The translations under genes and the position numbers were made by a program. Below, piece after piece: positions 1 through 8,483 of a stretch of DNA of 64,000 nucleotides; position 1 is the first letter of the stretch; the number at the start of each line of letters is the position of its first letter. The notes beneath the pieces were generated by a model. The model had not been told where the DNA came from and made no database searches. It worked only from the letters and a program-made list of their open reading frames with translations. The DNA is taken from positions 99,463-163,462 of the forward strand of contig NZ_LT732525.1 of NCBI RefSeq assembly GCF_900155545.1, given 5' to 3'. This DNA is from Clostridium sp. Marseille-P2415 (lineage in GTDB: Bacteria; Bacillota; Clostridia; Lachnospirales; Lachnospiraceae).

Positions 1-623
1 GGGCCGGCAGACGTTACCGTCTCCAGCGTCCGTACTCCGTTTACCCTTTGCCCGGACTGGAACACTGAAACAGGGATGCTGTCCCAGAAATCAGCCAGGA
101 TCTGGGCTTCCTGGTTCATATCCCGTATCTTCCCAATGGTCTGTTCGATCTCATCCGCATGATCTCTTTGATGGCTTAAAAGAATCAGGTCCGCATACCG
201 GATCTGATCCTGAAAGAACTCACCGTAATTTTCCTTGTATTTATCAAACTTCATCTCATCAACCACGGTAATGCACCTGTTTAACCGGACCAGATCCTTT
301 TGCCTGAGGCAGGATTTTATAATGTCGGAAAGCTTTCCAACGCCGGAAGGCTCTACTAATATGGCATCCGGCTCATATTCCTTAACGATCCGGGCGATGG
401 CCTTTTCAAAATCACCTGTCATGCTGCAGCAGATACAGCCGGCGTTCATGCTGGTGACCGTCAGCCGGCATTCCCGAAGCAGGCTGGCATCGATCTCCGC
501 CTCCCCGAAATCATTTTCTATTACAACAACCTTCCGATCCCGGAAAACGGTTCTGACCATTGTCTGTATGAGAGTGGTCTTGCCGGCGCCCAGAAACCCG
601 GAAATAATATAAATATCAGTCAT
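1..623 (-). CDS. CobW/COG0523-family GTPase, 3' end cut by window edge
   Basis: Open reading frame running off the left edge; about 207 residues are visible from an ATG at 621-623. It starts with a Walker A motif (GFLGAGKTT, residues 9-17) and carries the CxCC metal motif (GCICC, Cys63/65/66) typical of G3E GTPases that deliver metal to client proteins. The position where NKxD is expected reads SHQRD, which is unusual. It is the last visible gene of the zur-znu unit, 23 bases after znuB, so a role in zinc homeostasis (zinc chaperone) is inferred from context. The C-terminal CobW domain lies outside the window. Confidence 0.85.
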   Translation of the reverse strand, partial: MTDIYIISGFLGAGKTTLIQTMVRTVFRDRKVVVIENDFGEAEIDASLLRECRLTVTSMNAGCICCSMTGDFEKAIARIVKEYEPDAILVEPSGVGKLSDIIKSCLRQKDLVRLNRCITVVDEMKFDKYKENYGEFFQDQIRYADLILLSHQRDHADEIEQTIGKIRDMNQEAQILADFWDSIPVSVFQSGQRVNGVRTLETVTSAG

Positions 624-646
624 TCTTAATCGCTCCTTACGGTGTT

Positions 647-1453
647 CTAGCCTTTTACTCCAAGCAGCTTCTTTCCCACAAAAATCAAAAGAAGGAAAAT
701 AACCCCCACCAGTACAATGGTACCTCCCGGCTTTAATCCCATATAGTAGGCTGCAAATAACCCTGCAATCATAAACACAACGTCAAAGCACACGGCATAG
801 ACTACGGTTTGCCTGTAATTCTTTCCAAACTGCATGGCACATGCCACCGGTATCACCATCATGGAGGATACGATGAGTGCCCCTACGGTCCTGGCTGCAA
901 TGGAAACCGTGACAGCCGTCAGTATGGTAAAAATAAAATTTACCCTTTTTACCGGAACTCCTGCCAGCCTGGCACTGCGCTCATCAAGGGCAATATAAAA
1001 CAGTTCTTTATAAAGAAGCAGAAACAGGAGCAGGACCGTTAACGAAATCCCGATGACCAGGAACATTTCCATATCGCTGATTGCTACAATGCTGCCAAAA
1101 AGAAAACTGTTAAAATTCGCGGAATTCTTCACAAATCCCGATAAGACTCCGGCCAGGCCGATGCCTGCGGCCATCATGATCGCGATGGACATTTCCGAAT
1201 ACCGGGGCAGTTTTCTCCGGATCGCCTCAATGCCAAATGCTGCAAGAACACAGGCGGCTGCCGCACCGGCCACGGGATTGATCCCCAGGATCAGACCGGC
1301 CGCTACTCCGGCCAGTGATGTATGGGACAGCGCGTCACCGATCATGGACAGCCTTTTTAATACGATCACGACTCCGATACAGGGAATTACCATTGCCAGC
1401 AGGATGCCAACAAGAAACGCCCGCTGCATAAAGGCATAATTAAATATTTCCAT
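647..1453 (-). CDS. znuB: Zinc/manganese ABC transporter permease (ZnuB-like)
   Basis: Integral membrane permease of the ABC-3 family, 268 residues with about eight hydrophobic segments. It forms the membrane channel for metal taken from the lipoprotein ZnuA and is powered by ZnuC. The start at 1453 is chosen because AGGAGG sits nine bases upstream; an ATG seven codons earlier lies on or before that site. It overlaps the end of znuC by 14 bases, indicating translational coupling. Zinc specificity is inferred from the linked Fur-family regulator and the His-rich binding protein; a manganese transporter of the same family cannot be excluded from the permease alone. Confidence 0.88.
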   Translation of the reverse strand: MEIFNYAFMQRAFLVGILLAMVIPCIGVVIVLKRLSMIGDALSHTSLAGVAAGLILGINPVAGAAAACVLAAFGIEAIRRKLPRYSEMSIAIMMAAGIGLAGVLSGFVKNSANFNSFLFGSIVAISDMEMFLVIGISLTVLLLFLLLYKELFYIALDERSARLAGVPVKRVNFIFTILTAVTVSIAARTVGALIVSSMMVIPVACAMQFGKNYRQTVVYAVCFDVVFMIAGLFAAYYMGLKPGGTIVLVGVIFLLLIFVGKKLLGVKG

Positions 1454-2147
1454 TGTCATCCGCCTCCTGATCATTCGGGATCCTCTTCATTCCGCCATCC
1501 TCCAGCTGCCAGATGTCATCTGCCAGCCCCTGCAGGTGTTTTCTGTCATGGGTGACCATAAAAACCGTCACCCCTTCTTCGCGATTGAATTTCCGGATTA
1601 GCCGGTAGAATTCTTCCGTATTTCTCTCATCCACGCCGGAAGTCGGTTCATCCAGAATGAGGAGCTGCGGCTTATTTACCAGCGCCCGGGCAAGAAGGAC
1701 CCGCTGCTGCTGGCCCCCTGACAGCTTTCCGATCAGACGTTTCCGGTACGGTTCCATACCTACCTGGCAAAGCGCACGGTGCACCTGCTCTTTTTCCTTT
1801 TTCCCCGCAAACCGGAACATGCCGATCCGGGCGTATAGGTTCGCCTGGACAATCTCTTCCACGGACGCAGGAAAGTCCTTATAGGATGCCATCCCATTCT
1901 GGGAAACATATCCCACATCTTTCCAATCATGAAACTGCCTTAAATCATGCCCCATAAGCTTTAAACTTCCGGTTTCCCCTGTCAGGGGAAGTTCCCCCAG
2001 CAGCAGTTTTATGAGCGTACTTTTTCCGGCTCCATTGGCCCCGATTAGGGCGGCAAACCGCCCCTTCGGAACCGAAAGATCCACACCCTCAAGAACCGGT
2101 GCGCTTCCATATGAAAAAGCCAGCCCCTTTATTTCAATCGCATTCAC
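1440..2147 (-). CDS. znuC: Zinc ABC transporter ATP-binding protein (ZnuC-like)
   Basis: ATPase subunit of the zinc importer, 235 residues, cytoplasmic and membrane-associated. It has Walker A GANGAGKST (36-44), signature LSGGQQQR, Walker B LLILDEPTS and the switch histidine in VTHDR, so all catalytic motifs are intact. It lies 21 bases after znuA and overlaps znuB. The length is normal for ZnuC/MntB-type ATPases. Zinc rather than manganese is assigned from the operon. Confidence 0.9.
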   Translation of the reverse strand: MNAIEIKGLAFSYGSAPVLEGVDLSVPKGRFAALIGANGAGKSTLIKLLLGELPLTGETGSLKLMGHDLRQFHDWKDVGYVSQNGMASYKDFPASVEEIVQANLYARIGMFRFAGKKEKEQVHRALCQVGMEPYRKRLIGKLSGGQQQRVLLARALVNKPQLLILDEPTSGVDERNTEEFYRLIRKFNREEGVTVFMVTHDRKHLQGLADDIWQLEDGGMKRIPNDQEADDNGNI

Positions 2148-2168
2148 AAGTCTTACTCCTGTCTCTTT

Positions 2169-3125
2169 TTATTCCAGCGCCTTTTTTAAAGCGGCCAGAT
2201 TTTTCTCCATGACGGAGAAATAATCCCCGCCGGCATTGATCTCTTCCTCAGTTAAGCCTTCCATCGGATTTAAAACCTGGGTAACGGCACCGGTTTCTTT
2301 CGCAATTGTCTCTGCTACCTTCGGGCTTACCAGTTCTTCAAAAAAGATGGTTTTCACGTTGTTCTCTTTTACAAAATCAATCACTTCCGCCATTCTGGCC
2401 GGATCCGGCTCCGAATCCGGTGACAGGCCTTCAATCCCCATCTGGGTGAGCCCATAGGCATTGCAGAGATAGCCGAATGCTTCATGGGACACTACAATGA
2501 CTTTATTCGGAAGGGGGGATAAGGTGTCTTTAAAAGACTGATCCAGTTCATCGAACTTATCTGCATAGGTTTTATAGTTGGCTTCGTAATAATCCTTGTT
2601 ATCCGGATCGGCCTCTATGAATGCATTCTTAATATTCTCCATCTCTTTTTTGGCATTCAGCGGGCTGAGCCAAACATGAGGGTCATACTCCGAAGCCGTT
2701 TCATTTTCCTGATCCGCTTCTTCGGAGTCTTCCTCATGACCATGTCCTTCTCTAAGCGTAACCCCATTCGATGCTTCTACCGTTACCAGTTTCTGATTTT
2801 CCAGACTTTTCAGCACATCTTCCACCCAGTGTTCCATTCCTGCACCGCTGTATACGAATACATCTGCCTGTTCCAGGTTTGTGATATCGCGGGTAGCCGG
2901 TTCCCAGTCATGGGGCTCCGTACCCGCCGGAACCATGTTCGTTACTTCTGCTTTCTCCCCGCCTATTTTAACTGCAAAGTCATAAACCGGGTAAAAGCTT
3001 GCCATTACTTTCAGCTTTTCGCTGTCTGTTTCCTTATCTTTATCCGTACAGCCTGAAAGGATGACGCCGGCTGCAAGTACTGCTGCAGACAGTACAGGGA
3101 TCAACTTCATTGATTTTTTCATCAT
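2169..3125 (-). CDS. znuA: Zinc-binding lipoprotein (ZnuA/AdcA-like, cluster A-I)
   Basis: Extracytoplasmic zinc-binding protein of about 318 residues. The start at 3125 is preceded by GGAGAG; the longer frame has no better site. A lipobox LSGC near residue 26 predicts a lipid-anchored protein. Metal ligands of the family are visible: His in TEPHDW (about 72), His in DPHVWLSP, His in SHEAFGY and an acidic residue near SEPDP. A short loop rich in His, Glu and Asp (HGHEEDSEE) precedes the second ligand, a zinc-type feature rather than a manganese-type one. Confidence 0.92.
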   Translation of the reverse strand: MMKKSMKLIPVLSAAVLAAGVILSGCTDKDKETDSEKLKVMASFYPVYDFAVKIGGEKAEVTNMVPAGTEPHDWEPATRDITNLEQADVFVYSGAGMEHWVEDVLKSLENQKLVTVEASNGVTLREGHGHEEDSEEADQENETASEYDPHVWLSPLNAKKEMENIKNAFIEADPDNKDYYEANYKTYADKFDELDQSFKDTLSPLPNKVIVVSHEAFGYLCNAYGLTQMGIEGLSPDSEPDPARMAEVIDFVKENNVKTIFFEELVSPKVAETIAKETGAVTQVLNPMEGLTEEEINAGGDYFSVMEKNLAALKKALE

Positions 3126-3237
3126 AATTACTCTCCGATTTTCTAAATATTCGTTCATAAAAATAAACCATCCGGCTTCCGGCCGGACAGTAACCTTATG
3201 TATAAAAACAAGTCAGACCGGTTCCGCCCGGTAAGAT

Positions 3238-3549
3238 TCAATCGTCTAATCGGATTTTTAAACGAACCAAAGAGACCGGAATCAAAAAGAATCCGGCAAG
3301 ATAGGCAATGATAATTTTTTTCATAAATATATATGCAAAGATGCTGACTGCTCCGGCTCCCACTGCTTCTGACAGTACATGAAGCGTTGTCATACACGCT
3401 CCGATCTCAGCACAGACATGACAGCCCTCACCTGTACATTTATGGTCCATATGTGTTAAAACAAAAAAATAGGAAAAGAGAAGAATAACCGTTACAAGAA
3501 CAGCTAAAACCCAAGCAGTGATCCGTCTGTAATGTTTCATATACTTCAT
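3238..3549 (-). CDS. Small Cys/His-rich membrane protein in zinc operon
   Basis: Unrecognised protein of about 103 residues. The start at 3549 has GGGGAGG about nine bases upstream. There is a basic N-terminus, one strong membrane segment (about 10-32), then an extracytoplasmic stretch with HMDHKCTGEGCHVC followed by a further Cys and His, then two more hydrophobic segments. The clustered Cys and His residues beside a membrane segment suggest metal or redox chemistry. It sits between zur and znuA in one transcription unit, so it may be an accessory factor of zinc uptake. Function is inferred from context only. Confidence 0.7.
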   Translation of the reverse strand: MKYMKHYRRITAWVLAVLVTVILLFSYFFVLTHMDHKCTGEGCHVCAEIGACMTTLHVLSEAVGAGAVSIFAYIFMKKIIIAYLAGFFLIPVSLVRLKIRLDD

Positions 3550-3572
3550 GCTCTTCTTCCTCCCCTTCTTCA

Positions 3573-3983
3573 TTAAGTCTTCTGGCATTTCCTGCAGCAG
3601 CCATACAGCACCATGTGCTGCTGATCCAGCTTGAATTGATGCTCCTCGTGAATGTGTCTGGAAAACTCATCCAGCCTGGAACACTCAAGGGGAATGATGC
3701 AGCCGCACTTCAAACATACCAGTTTTCCCACACTGCTGTTTAATTCTTCCCCCGTATACCGGAACTGTGCCTTTGAACCGTCTACGGATGGTATCTTTAT
3801 TACCACTCCATCTTCGGTTAACCGCTCCAGCGCCCGATATACGGTTGTCTGTCCCACATGGATCCCATCCCGGCGGAGGCATTCTATAAATTGTTCCACG
3901 GTACAAAATACTTCTTTTTGCTTTTTTAAACAGTTCAGAATGATTTCCTGCTGTTTTGTCCGGTATCTCCCTCGTTCTGCCAT
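3573..3983 (-). CDS. zur: Fur-family metal-responsive repressor (Zur-like)
   Basis: Fur-family regulator of about 136 residues: an N-terminal winged helix (TTVYRALERLTEDG) and a C-terminal metal-binding dimerisation domain. Two structural-zinc Cys pairs are visible (CLKCG and CRKC) together with His-rich sequence HIHEEHQF. A GTG three codons upstream (3992) is an alternative start; neither has a strong ribosome site. It is the first gene of the zinc operon, and a 15-bp inverted repeat overlaps its predicted transcription start, consistent with zinc-dependent autorepression. PerR or Fur specificity is less likely given the znuACB neighbours. Confidence 0.88.
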   Translation of the reverse strand: MAERGRYRTKQQEIILNCLKKQKEVFCTVEQFIECLRRDGIHVGQTTVYRALERLTEDGVVIKIPSVDGSKAQFRYTGEELNSSVGKLVCLKCGCIIPLECSRLDEFSRHIHEEHQFKLDQQHMVLYGCCRKCQKT

Positions 3984-4005
3984 ACTCTTCACCCGTATTC
4001 GAAAT

Positions 4006-4020
4006 TAGAAATCATTTTCA
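4006..4020. promoter_or_regulatory. Candidate Fur/Zur operator (7-1-7 inverted repeat)
   Basis: TAGAAATCATTTTCA is an imperfect 7-1-7 inverted repeat (five of seven pairs) with the geometry of Fur-family operators. It overlaps the predicted start of transcription just downstream of the -10 box of the zur operon, a position suited to repression. Confidence 0.45.
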
Positions 4021-4021
4021 T

Positions 4022-4049
4022 ATTATACCATTGATTTCAAAATTGTCAA
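4022..4049 (-). promoter_or_regulatory. Sigma-A promoter of the zur-znu operon
   Basis: Minus-strand TTGACA (4044-4049) and TATAAT (4022-4027) are both perfect consensus hexamers, separated by 16 bases. Transcription would begin near 4015 and run through zur, the small membrane protein, znuA, znuC, znuB and the CobW gene. Confidence 0.85.
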
Positions 4050-4055
4050 GGTTCG

Positions 4056-5543
4056 TTAATCATTTTTTTCTAATAACCGCTTTAACTGTAATGAGGAAAG
4101 ATTGTAAGTGCTGTACGGATTGCTTTTATACATTTCAAGCTTATCACCCAGATAATATCCCGCATTGATTCCGTTCTGGACAGCATAAAGCATTCCGTCA
4201 TCCGAAGTGCTGCAGATTGACCGCAGGTCTAAGTCCTCCAGTTTCCCCGCCTGATGCATTCTAATATTATATCTTGCTATATTTCTGTCTATATTGGAAA
4301 AACACAGCACCCCAAACATGATGACAAATGACAGCAGCGCATATTTTGCAATATGAAATTTAAAATGAAATTGTTTGATAATGATCAGCACAAATATGAC
4401 AGCCAGAAGAATCATAAACCAGGATGTATAGACTCTTAACTGTGTCAGGCCATACTGTCCGATATACATCACCATTTTACTGACGGCAGTAGATATAATA
4501 AGTAAAGTAAACACGGACAGGACCGCAGAATACAGCTTAAGGATCACCGGCTTGTTTTCACCGCCCTGCTTTGGCAACAGGCTGATGAAGACAAGAACCA
4601 TCAGATTTATCACGGATATCACACATAGTTCAAAAAAGCCCCTTCTGGCATATTCCGCATAGCTGTAATCCTGAGGCAGGTTTCCCCCAAAAGCCGCAAT
4701 AAAATACCGGACCTGCGAGATAAAAAACAGAGCATATAAAAAGCAGATGGGAGTAACCGCTGAGTAAACCGCAATATTAGGAGTGACCTGGAGTTGTTTT
4801 AAGCCTTTCTCACACTGTTCATCCGTTAACAGATCTTTCTTTGCTTTCCTGACATTGGAGAATAACATTCCAAACAGATATAAGGCAACCGGGATTCCTA
4901 ACATGAACTGCATGATGATTTCTACGCATTTAACGGAAATATTATCAAAAAACATCCCCAGCATATCCTTTACGCCTTTATCTGCACTTATTAACAGTCC
5001 GGCAACCATAAGGGTAAGCGGGATCGTGACGATAAGACCCAGGAAGGCAAGCCTTATGTTATTACTGGTCTTTGATCTTTTTGATGAATAAGCGATTACC
5101 TTCGGCAGCCTGGTAAAATCAGTAAAGGGCATGATTATGGCTGCTTTCAGTATGGAAAAGACAAAGAACCGTTCTACCGTATTTTTTTCACTGCATATAG
5201 AATAAACCCAATAAATTCCCAATAAGGTCACAAAATTAAAATCAAGAAATTTAATAAAGCGATTGGCTGTGATTGAAAACACCAGGCTGAACAATAATAT
5301 CAATACACATAGAAAAATATGAAATTTATTCATATGAAATTTACTTCTTCTAAGGTAGGCCAGACAGGCAGACATTGTTGCAATAAAAAATAAAGTTGTA
5401 AAAAAGCCGGTAACATTCCATAAAACAAAGCGGATAAAACAGAAACCCAATAACAGCACAATATAAACAAATACATGATCGAATCTGCTGTAGCTTGTAA
5501 CCTCTTCCGCTGTATTCATATCAGGTAACTTATCCTCCATCAC
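4056..5543 (-). CDS. Polytopic membrane protein, DUF4153/DUF4173-like
   Basis: A 495-residue protein with about twelve hydrophobic segments across residues 25-425 and a soluble C-terminal tail of about 60 residues. It resembles the DUF4153/DUF4173 membrane families common in Firmicutes; no enzymatic motif is evident. It overlaps the small XRE regulator by four bases, so the two are translationally coupled, and a DUF2975 membrane protein lies upstream in the same unit. No terminator is seen before the zur promoter six bases downstream. Function unknown. Confidence 0.75.
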   Translation of the reverse strand: MMEDKLPDMNTAEEVTSYSRFDHVFVYIVLLLGFCFIRFVLWNVTGFFTTLFFIATMSACLAYLRRSKFHMNKFHIFLCVLILLFSLVFSITANRFIKFLDFNFVTLLGIYWVYSICSEKNTVERFFVFSILKAAIIMPFTDFTRLPKVIAYSSKRSKTSNNIRLAFLGLIVTIPLTLMVAGLLISADKGVKDMLGMFFDNISVKCVEIIMQFMLGIPVALYLFGMLFSNVRKAKKDLLTDEQCEKGLKQLQVTPNIAVYSAVTPICFLYALFFISQVRYFIAAFGGNLPQDYSYAEYARRGFFELCVISVINLMVLVFISLLPKQGGENKPVILKLYSAVLSVFTLLIISTAVSKMVMYIGQYGLTQLRVYTSWFMILLAVIFVLIIIKQFHFKFHIAKYALLSFVIMFGVLCFSNIDRNIARYNIRMHQAGKLEDLDLRSICSTSDDGMLYAVQNGINAGYYLGDKLEMYKSNPYSTYNLSSLQLKRLLEKND

Positions 5544-5749
5544 TCTTCCTCCCTATATTCTAAAATATCACTTGGCTGGCATTCAAGTGTTTTGCATAGC
5601 TTTTCTAAAGTAGAAAACCGGATCGCTTTCGCTTTATTTGTTTTTAGAATTGACAGATTGGCCGGCGTAAGACCTATTTTCTCCGCAAGCTCACCGGAAG
5701 AAATTTTACGCTTCGCCATCATTACATCCAAATTAACTATAATAGGCAT
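5540..5749 (-). CDS. Small XRE-family helix-turn-helix regulator (YozG-like)
   Basis: A 69-residue protein made almost entirely of a Cro/C1-type helix-turn-helix: KISSGELAEKIGLTPANLS followed by a recognition helix and a conserved tail ending in CQPSDILEY. Such regulators are habitually encoded next to DUF2975 membrane proteins, as here. It probably controls its own three-gene unit; a palindrome over the -35 box of that unit is a candidate target. Confidence 0.88.
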   Translation of the reverse strand: MPIIVNLDVMMAKRKISSGELAEKIGLTPANLSILKTNKAKAIRFSTLEKLCKTLECQPSDILEYREEE

Positions 5750-5760
5750 ATTCTAACTCC

Positions 5761-6213
5761 TTATATTGTAAAATCATTTTCAATCTGCAAGGCAACAGCC
5801 TGTTCAAACACATTTTTGAGGACTCTTAATATAAGGCCAAAAAAAGCTGCTGCGAATGAAAGGAAGAAGTAAACAGGAAACCGGAAACCAAATACCATGA
5901 ATATTATGAAATCAATGGATACGGCAAAACAACACCATGAGATAACCCGTAAAATGGTTACATTCTGATCAATGAATATCTGTTCCTTTCTGATGTTTGA
6001 AAGCAGCCGGTCAAGTGCCGCAATGATGATAAACGCCGGGATTAAGGCTATATAAAGGGATATACATATCGGTATGAATAAATCTGATCTGCTGGAAACT
6101 AAATCAAACCATTTAACCCCCGCCGGAATGAGAAAAACCGACAGTATTAGTGTAAAAAATACCATTTTAACGAGTACTACTGATAATTTAAGTGACTTAC
6201 ATTTTGTCCACAT
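5761..6213 (-). CDS. DUF2975-family membrane protein
   Basis: A 150-residue protein with four hydrophobic segments (about 10-32, 45-68, 88-110, 112-135), length and layout typical of DUF2975. It is the first gene of a unit followed 11 bases later by the XRE regulator. The family has no established biochemical role; the recurring pairing suggests a membrane partner of the regulator. The start at 6213 follows AAGGAAAGGAG about seven bases upstream. Confidence 0.8.
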   Translation of the reverse strand: MWTKCKSLKLSVVLVKMVFFTLILSVFLIPAGVKWFDLVSSRSDLFIPICISLYIALIPAFIIIAALDRLLSNIRKEQIFIDQNVTILRVISWCCFAVSIDFIIFMVFGFRFPVYFFLSFAAAFFGLILRVLKNVFEQAVALQIENDFTI

Positions 6214-6286
6214 GGATCAAATGCTCCTTTCCTTACTTTCAATATAAAATTCCTTTTTCTCGCAACTCGCGCGATTATTTTCATGT

Positions 6287-6315
6287 ATTATAACACACAC
6301 AATATCCTTAGTCAA
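6287..6315 (-). promoter_or_regulatory. Sigma-A promoter of the DUF2975-XRE unit
   Basis: Minus-strand TTGACT (6310-6315) and TATAAT (6287-6292) with a 17-base spacer. It lies about 75 bases upstream of the DUF2975 start. Confidence 0.82.
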
Positions 6316-6328
6316 TATTTATATATTG
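6313..6328. promoter_or_regulatory. Palindrome overlapping the -35 box, candidate XRE operator
   Basis: CAATAT-TTAT-ATATTG is a perfect 6-4-6 inverted repeat that covers part of the -35 hexamer. A further CAATAT half-site lies at about 6334-6339. The position suggests repression, plausibly by the small XRE protein encoded in the unit. Confidence 0.45.
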
Positions 6329-6373
6329 TTTTTCAATATCAAATTATTGTTTTATAATATCTTTCGTTTATAC

Positions 6374-6433
6374 CAAAAAGAGGCCGATTCCCTCTCAATT
6401 TTTTTGAAATCAGAGAATCCACCCCTAAATCGG
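6374..6433 (-). terminator. Probable terminator of the Ugp-like operon
   Basis: On the minus strand CCGATT pairs with AATCGG, with an inner GATTCTC/GAGAGGGAATC pairing, followed by a CTTTTTGG tract. It lies 25-85 bases after the ATPase gene. The stem is imperfect, so confidence is moderate. Confidence 0.5.
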
Positions 6434-6457
6434 ATCTTGCATAAAACGTATATCAAT

Positions 6458-7555
6458 TTAATGATTAAAGAAATTATCCGGATATCCAATTGACCCGGTT
6501 GTCTCAAAATCAAACAAATGAATTTTGTCAAAGTCCGGCATAAAAAAAACCTGTTCTCCAGCCATGGGTATATTTTCAGTGCAGATCGAAATAAATTCTG
6601 CTCCGTCAATCTCAAAAAATACTCCAACTCTATTTCCGTAGTCTTCTTTATATTTTACAATCCCCATTAATGCATTCTCCTGCTTAGCGGTTGTTATCTT
6701 TGTATGCTCAGGCCTTATGCCAAAATAAAGCTTTTCATTTTTATTTTTTAATATTTTACTTAGCCATGGATCCGGAAGAGTAACTTGCTGTCTGCCGATA
6801 AAAAGACTCTTATTATGGTATTTGGCTTCCGTCACATTCATGGAAGGAGAACCAATAAATTTCGCGGTAAATACATTTGCAGGCCTGTTGTATACATTGG
6901 AAGGCGTATCCACCATTTGAAGAACCCCGCCGGACATTAACGCGATCCTGTGTCCGACCGTCATGGCTTCGACCTGATCGTGTGTTACATAAACAAGCGT
7001 CTGGTTGTAAAGCTCATGAATTTTCACAAGTTCTTTCCTGGCATGCAGCCTGAGCTGTGCGTCAAGATTTGAAAGCGGTTCGTCCAGCAGAAAATAATCC
7101 GAACGCTTAACAACCGCTCTCGCCAGCGCAACTCTTTGTCTTTGCCCGCCTGAGAGATGCTTCGGCTTTCTGTTTTCAAGGCCGTTTAAATTAAGCATTG
7201 TGATTGCGGCGTTCGTTCTGTCTTGTATTTCCTCTGGAGCCAGTTTATTTACTTTTAATCCATATGAAATATTTTCTTCCACGGTCATATGGGGAAACAG
7301 TGCGTAGTTTTGAAAGACCATGGCCACATTCCTTTTACTGCTGGGAATGCAGTTTACAATTTTATCTCCCATGTAAAGATTTCCCGATGTTATATTCTCT
7401 AAACCCGCAATCATCCGTAACGTGGTTGATTTTCCACAGCCGGAAGGACCCAAAAGCACAAGCCGTTCCCCTTCCCGGATATCAATATTAAGATCATTTA
7501 CGACCAAGTTTTTGCCATATGCTTTATTTACTCTCTCAAATCTGATATTTTTCAT
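6458..7555 (-). CDS. CUT1 ABC transporter ATPase (UgpC/MsmK-like)
   Basis: A 365-residue ATPase with Walker A GPSGCGKST (about 37-45), signature LSGGQRQR, Walker B YFLLDEPLS, switch VTHDQ, and the C-terminal MOP/OB-fold domain (FIGSPSMN, YFGIRPEHT) that marks sugar and glycerol-phosphate importers. It is the distal gene of the cluster, about 100 bases after the second permease. UgpC and MsmK proteins are alike in sequence; the assignment to glycerol-phosphate rather than oligosaccharide rests on the phosphatase neighbours. Confidence 0.88.
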   Translation of the reverse strand: MKNIRFERVNKAYGKNLVVNDLNIDIREGERLVLLGPSGCGKSTTLRMIAGLENITSGNLYMGDKIVNCIPSSKRNVAMVFQNYALFPHMTVEENISYGLKVNKLAPEEIQDRTNAAITMLNLNGLENRKPKHLSGGQRQRVALARAVVKRSDYFLLDEPLSNLDAQLRLHARKELVKIHELYNQTLVYVTHDQVEAMTVGHRIALMSGGVLQMVDTPSNVYNRPANVFTAKFIGSPSMNVTEAKYHNKSLFIGRQQVTLPDPWLSKILKNKNEKLYFGIRPEHTKITTAKQENALMGIVKYKEDYGNRVGVFFEIDGAEFISICTENIPMAGEQVFFMPDFDKIHLFDFETTGSIGYPDNFFNH

Positions 7556-7658
7556 TAATATCTATTCCTTTCGCGTGCTTAAAATCCGGCTTGCGGATTC
7601 CCTGGTTTAACAACTCAAAAAAAGGGGGATCTCTACCATATTTTTTCAACCATCATAC

Positions 7659-8483
7659 TCATCCTTTTATGCCGGACATTGCAAACGTATTGATGATGAA
7701 CTTCTGAAAAATAAGATAGAGGCCCAGAGGCGGAAGCATGGTGAGAACTGAAATTGCCATGGCGACGGTAAATTCTGTTCCGCCTTCTGCGCTGATAAAC
7801 GTCTGCAGCGCGAGGGAAAGAGTATAGTTTTCCCCGGACTTTAATATTAACATAGGCCAGACGTATTCATTCCATGAATTAATAAAAAATATAATTCCGG
7901 TAGAAATGACCGCGGGGCTTACAAGAGGCACGACCAAATCCTTCATCAGCCTGAAGTCCTCAGCGCTTTCCAGATAAACCGCTTCTAACAGGGAACGCGG
8001 AATCGTTTTCATCGACTGCCTTAAAAGAAAAATCCCCAGTGCATCGCTCAGCTGCGGCAGGATGACGCCAACAAGACTGTCCCGCAGCCCAAATGCCGAA
8101 ACAGTCAGGTAATTTGGAATCATAGTTACAGTAAATGGAATAAACATCGTACTGATCAACAAAAAATACAATACCGTTTTCCCTTTAAATCCATAGTAAA
8201 CAAAGGCATATGCCGCGAGGAAGCTGGTGACCGTTTTAAAAACCGTCACCGTTGCGGAGATAATAAAGGTATTCATGGTGATTTTTAAAAACGGCAGTTC
8301 TTTCAGCACATGGATATAGTTTTCAAGAGTCGGATGATCCGGAATCAAATCAAAGGATTTGCTGTAGGCTTCGGACAGGGTTTTAAACGAATTTGATACG
8401 GCAAATATGATCGGCATAATTGAAGCCATGATAATGACGATAATCAGAACATGCCATTTCAATTCTCTTGCATTAGTTTTCAT
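7659..8483 (-). CDS. CUT1 ABC permease, UgpE/AraQ type
   Basis: Inner permease of about 274 residues with six predicted membrane segments and the EAA loop (EAVYLESAEDFRLMKDL) that docks with the ATPase. The start at 8483 has AGGAG six bases upstream and overlaps the end of the upstream permease by 11 bases. Family: carbohydrate uptake transporter-1, second permease. Substrate cannot be read from the sequence. Confidence 0.88.
   Translation of the reverse strand: MKTNARELKWHVLIIVIIMASIMPIIFAVSNSFKTLSEAYSKSFDLIPDHPTLENYIHVLKELPFLKITMNTFIISATVTVFKTVTSFLAAYAFVYYGFKGKTVLYFLLISTMFIPFTVTMIPNYLTVSAFGLRDSLVGVILPQLSDALGIFLLRQSMKTIPRSLLEAVYLESAEDFRLMKDLVVPLVSPAVISTGIIFFINSWNEYVWPMLILKSGENYTLSLALQTFISAEGGTEFTVAMAISVLTMLPPLGLYLIFQKFIINTFAMSGIKG

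Noticed and set aside
6352-6627. 91-residue minus-strand frame
   Set aside because: Alternate frame overlapping the end of the importer ATPase gene and its terminator.
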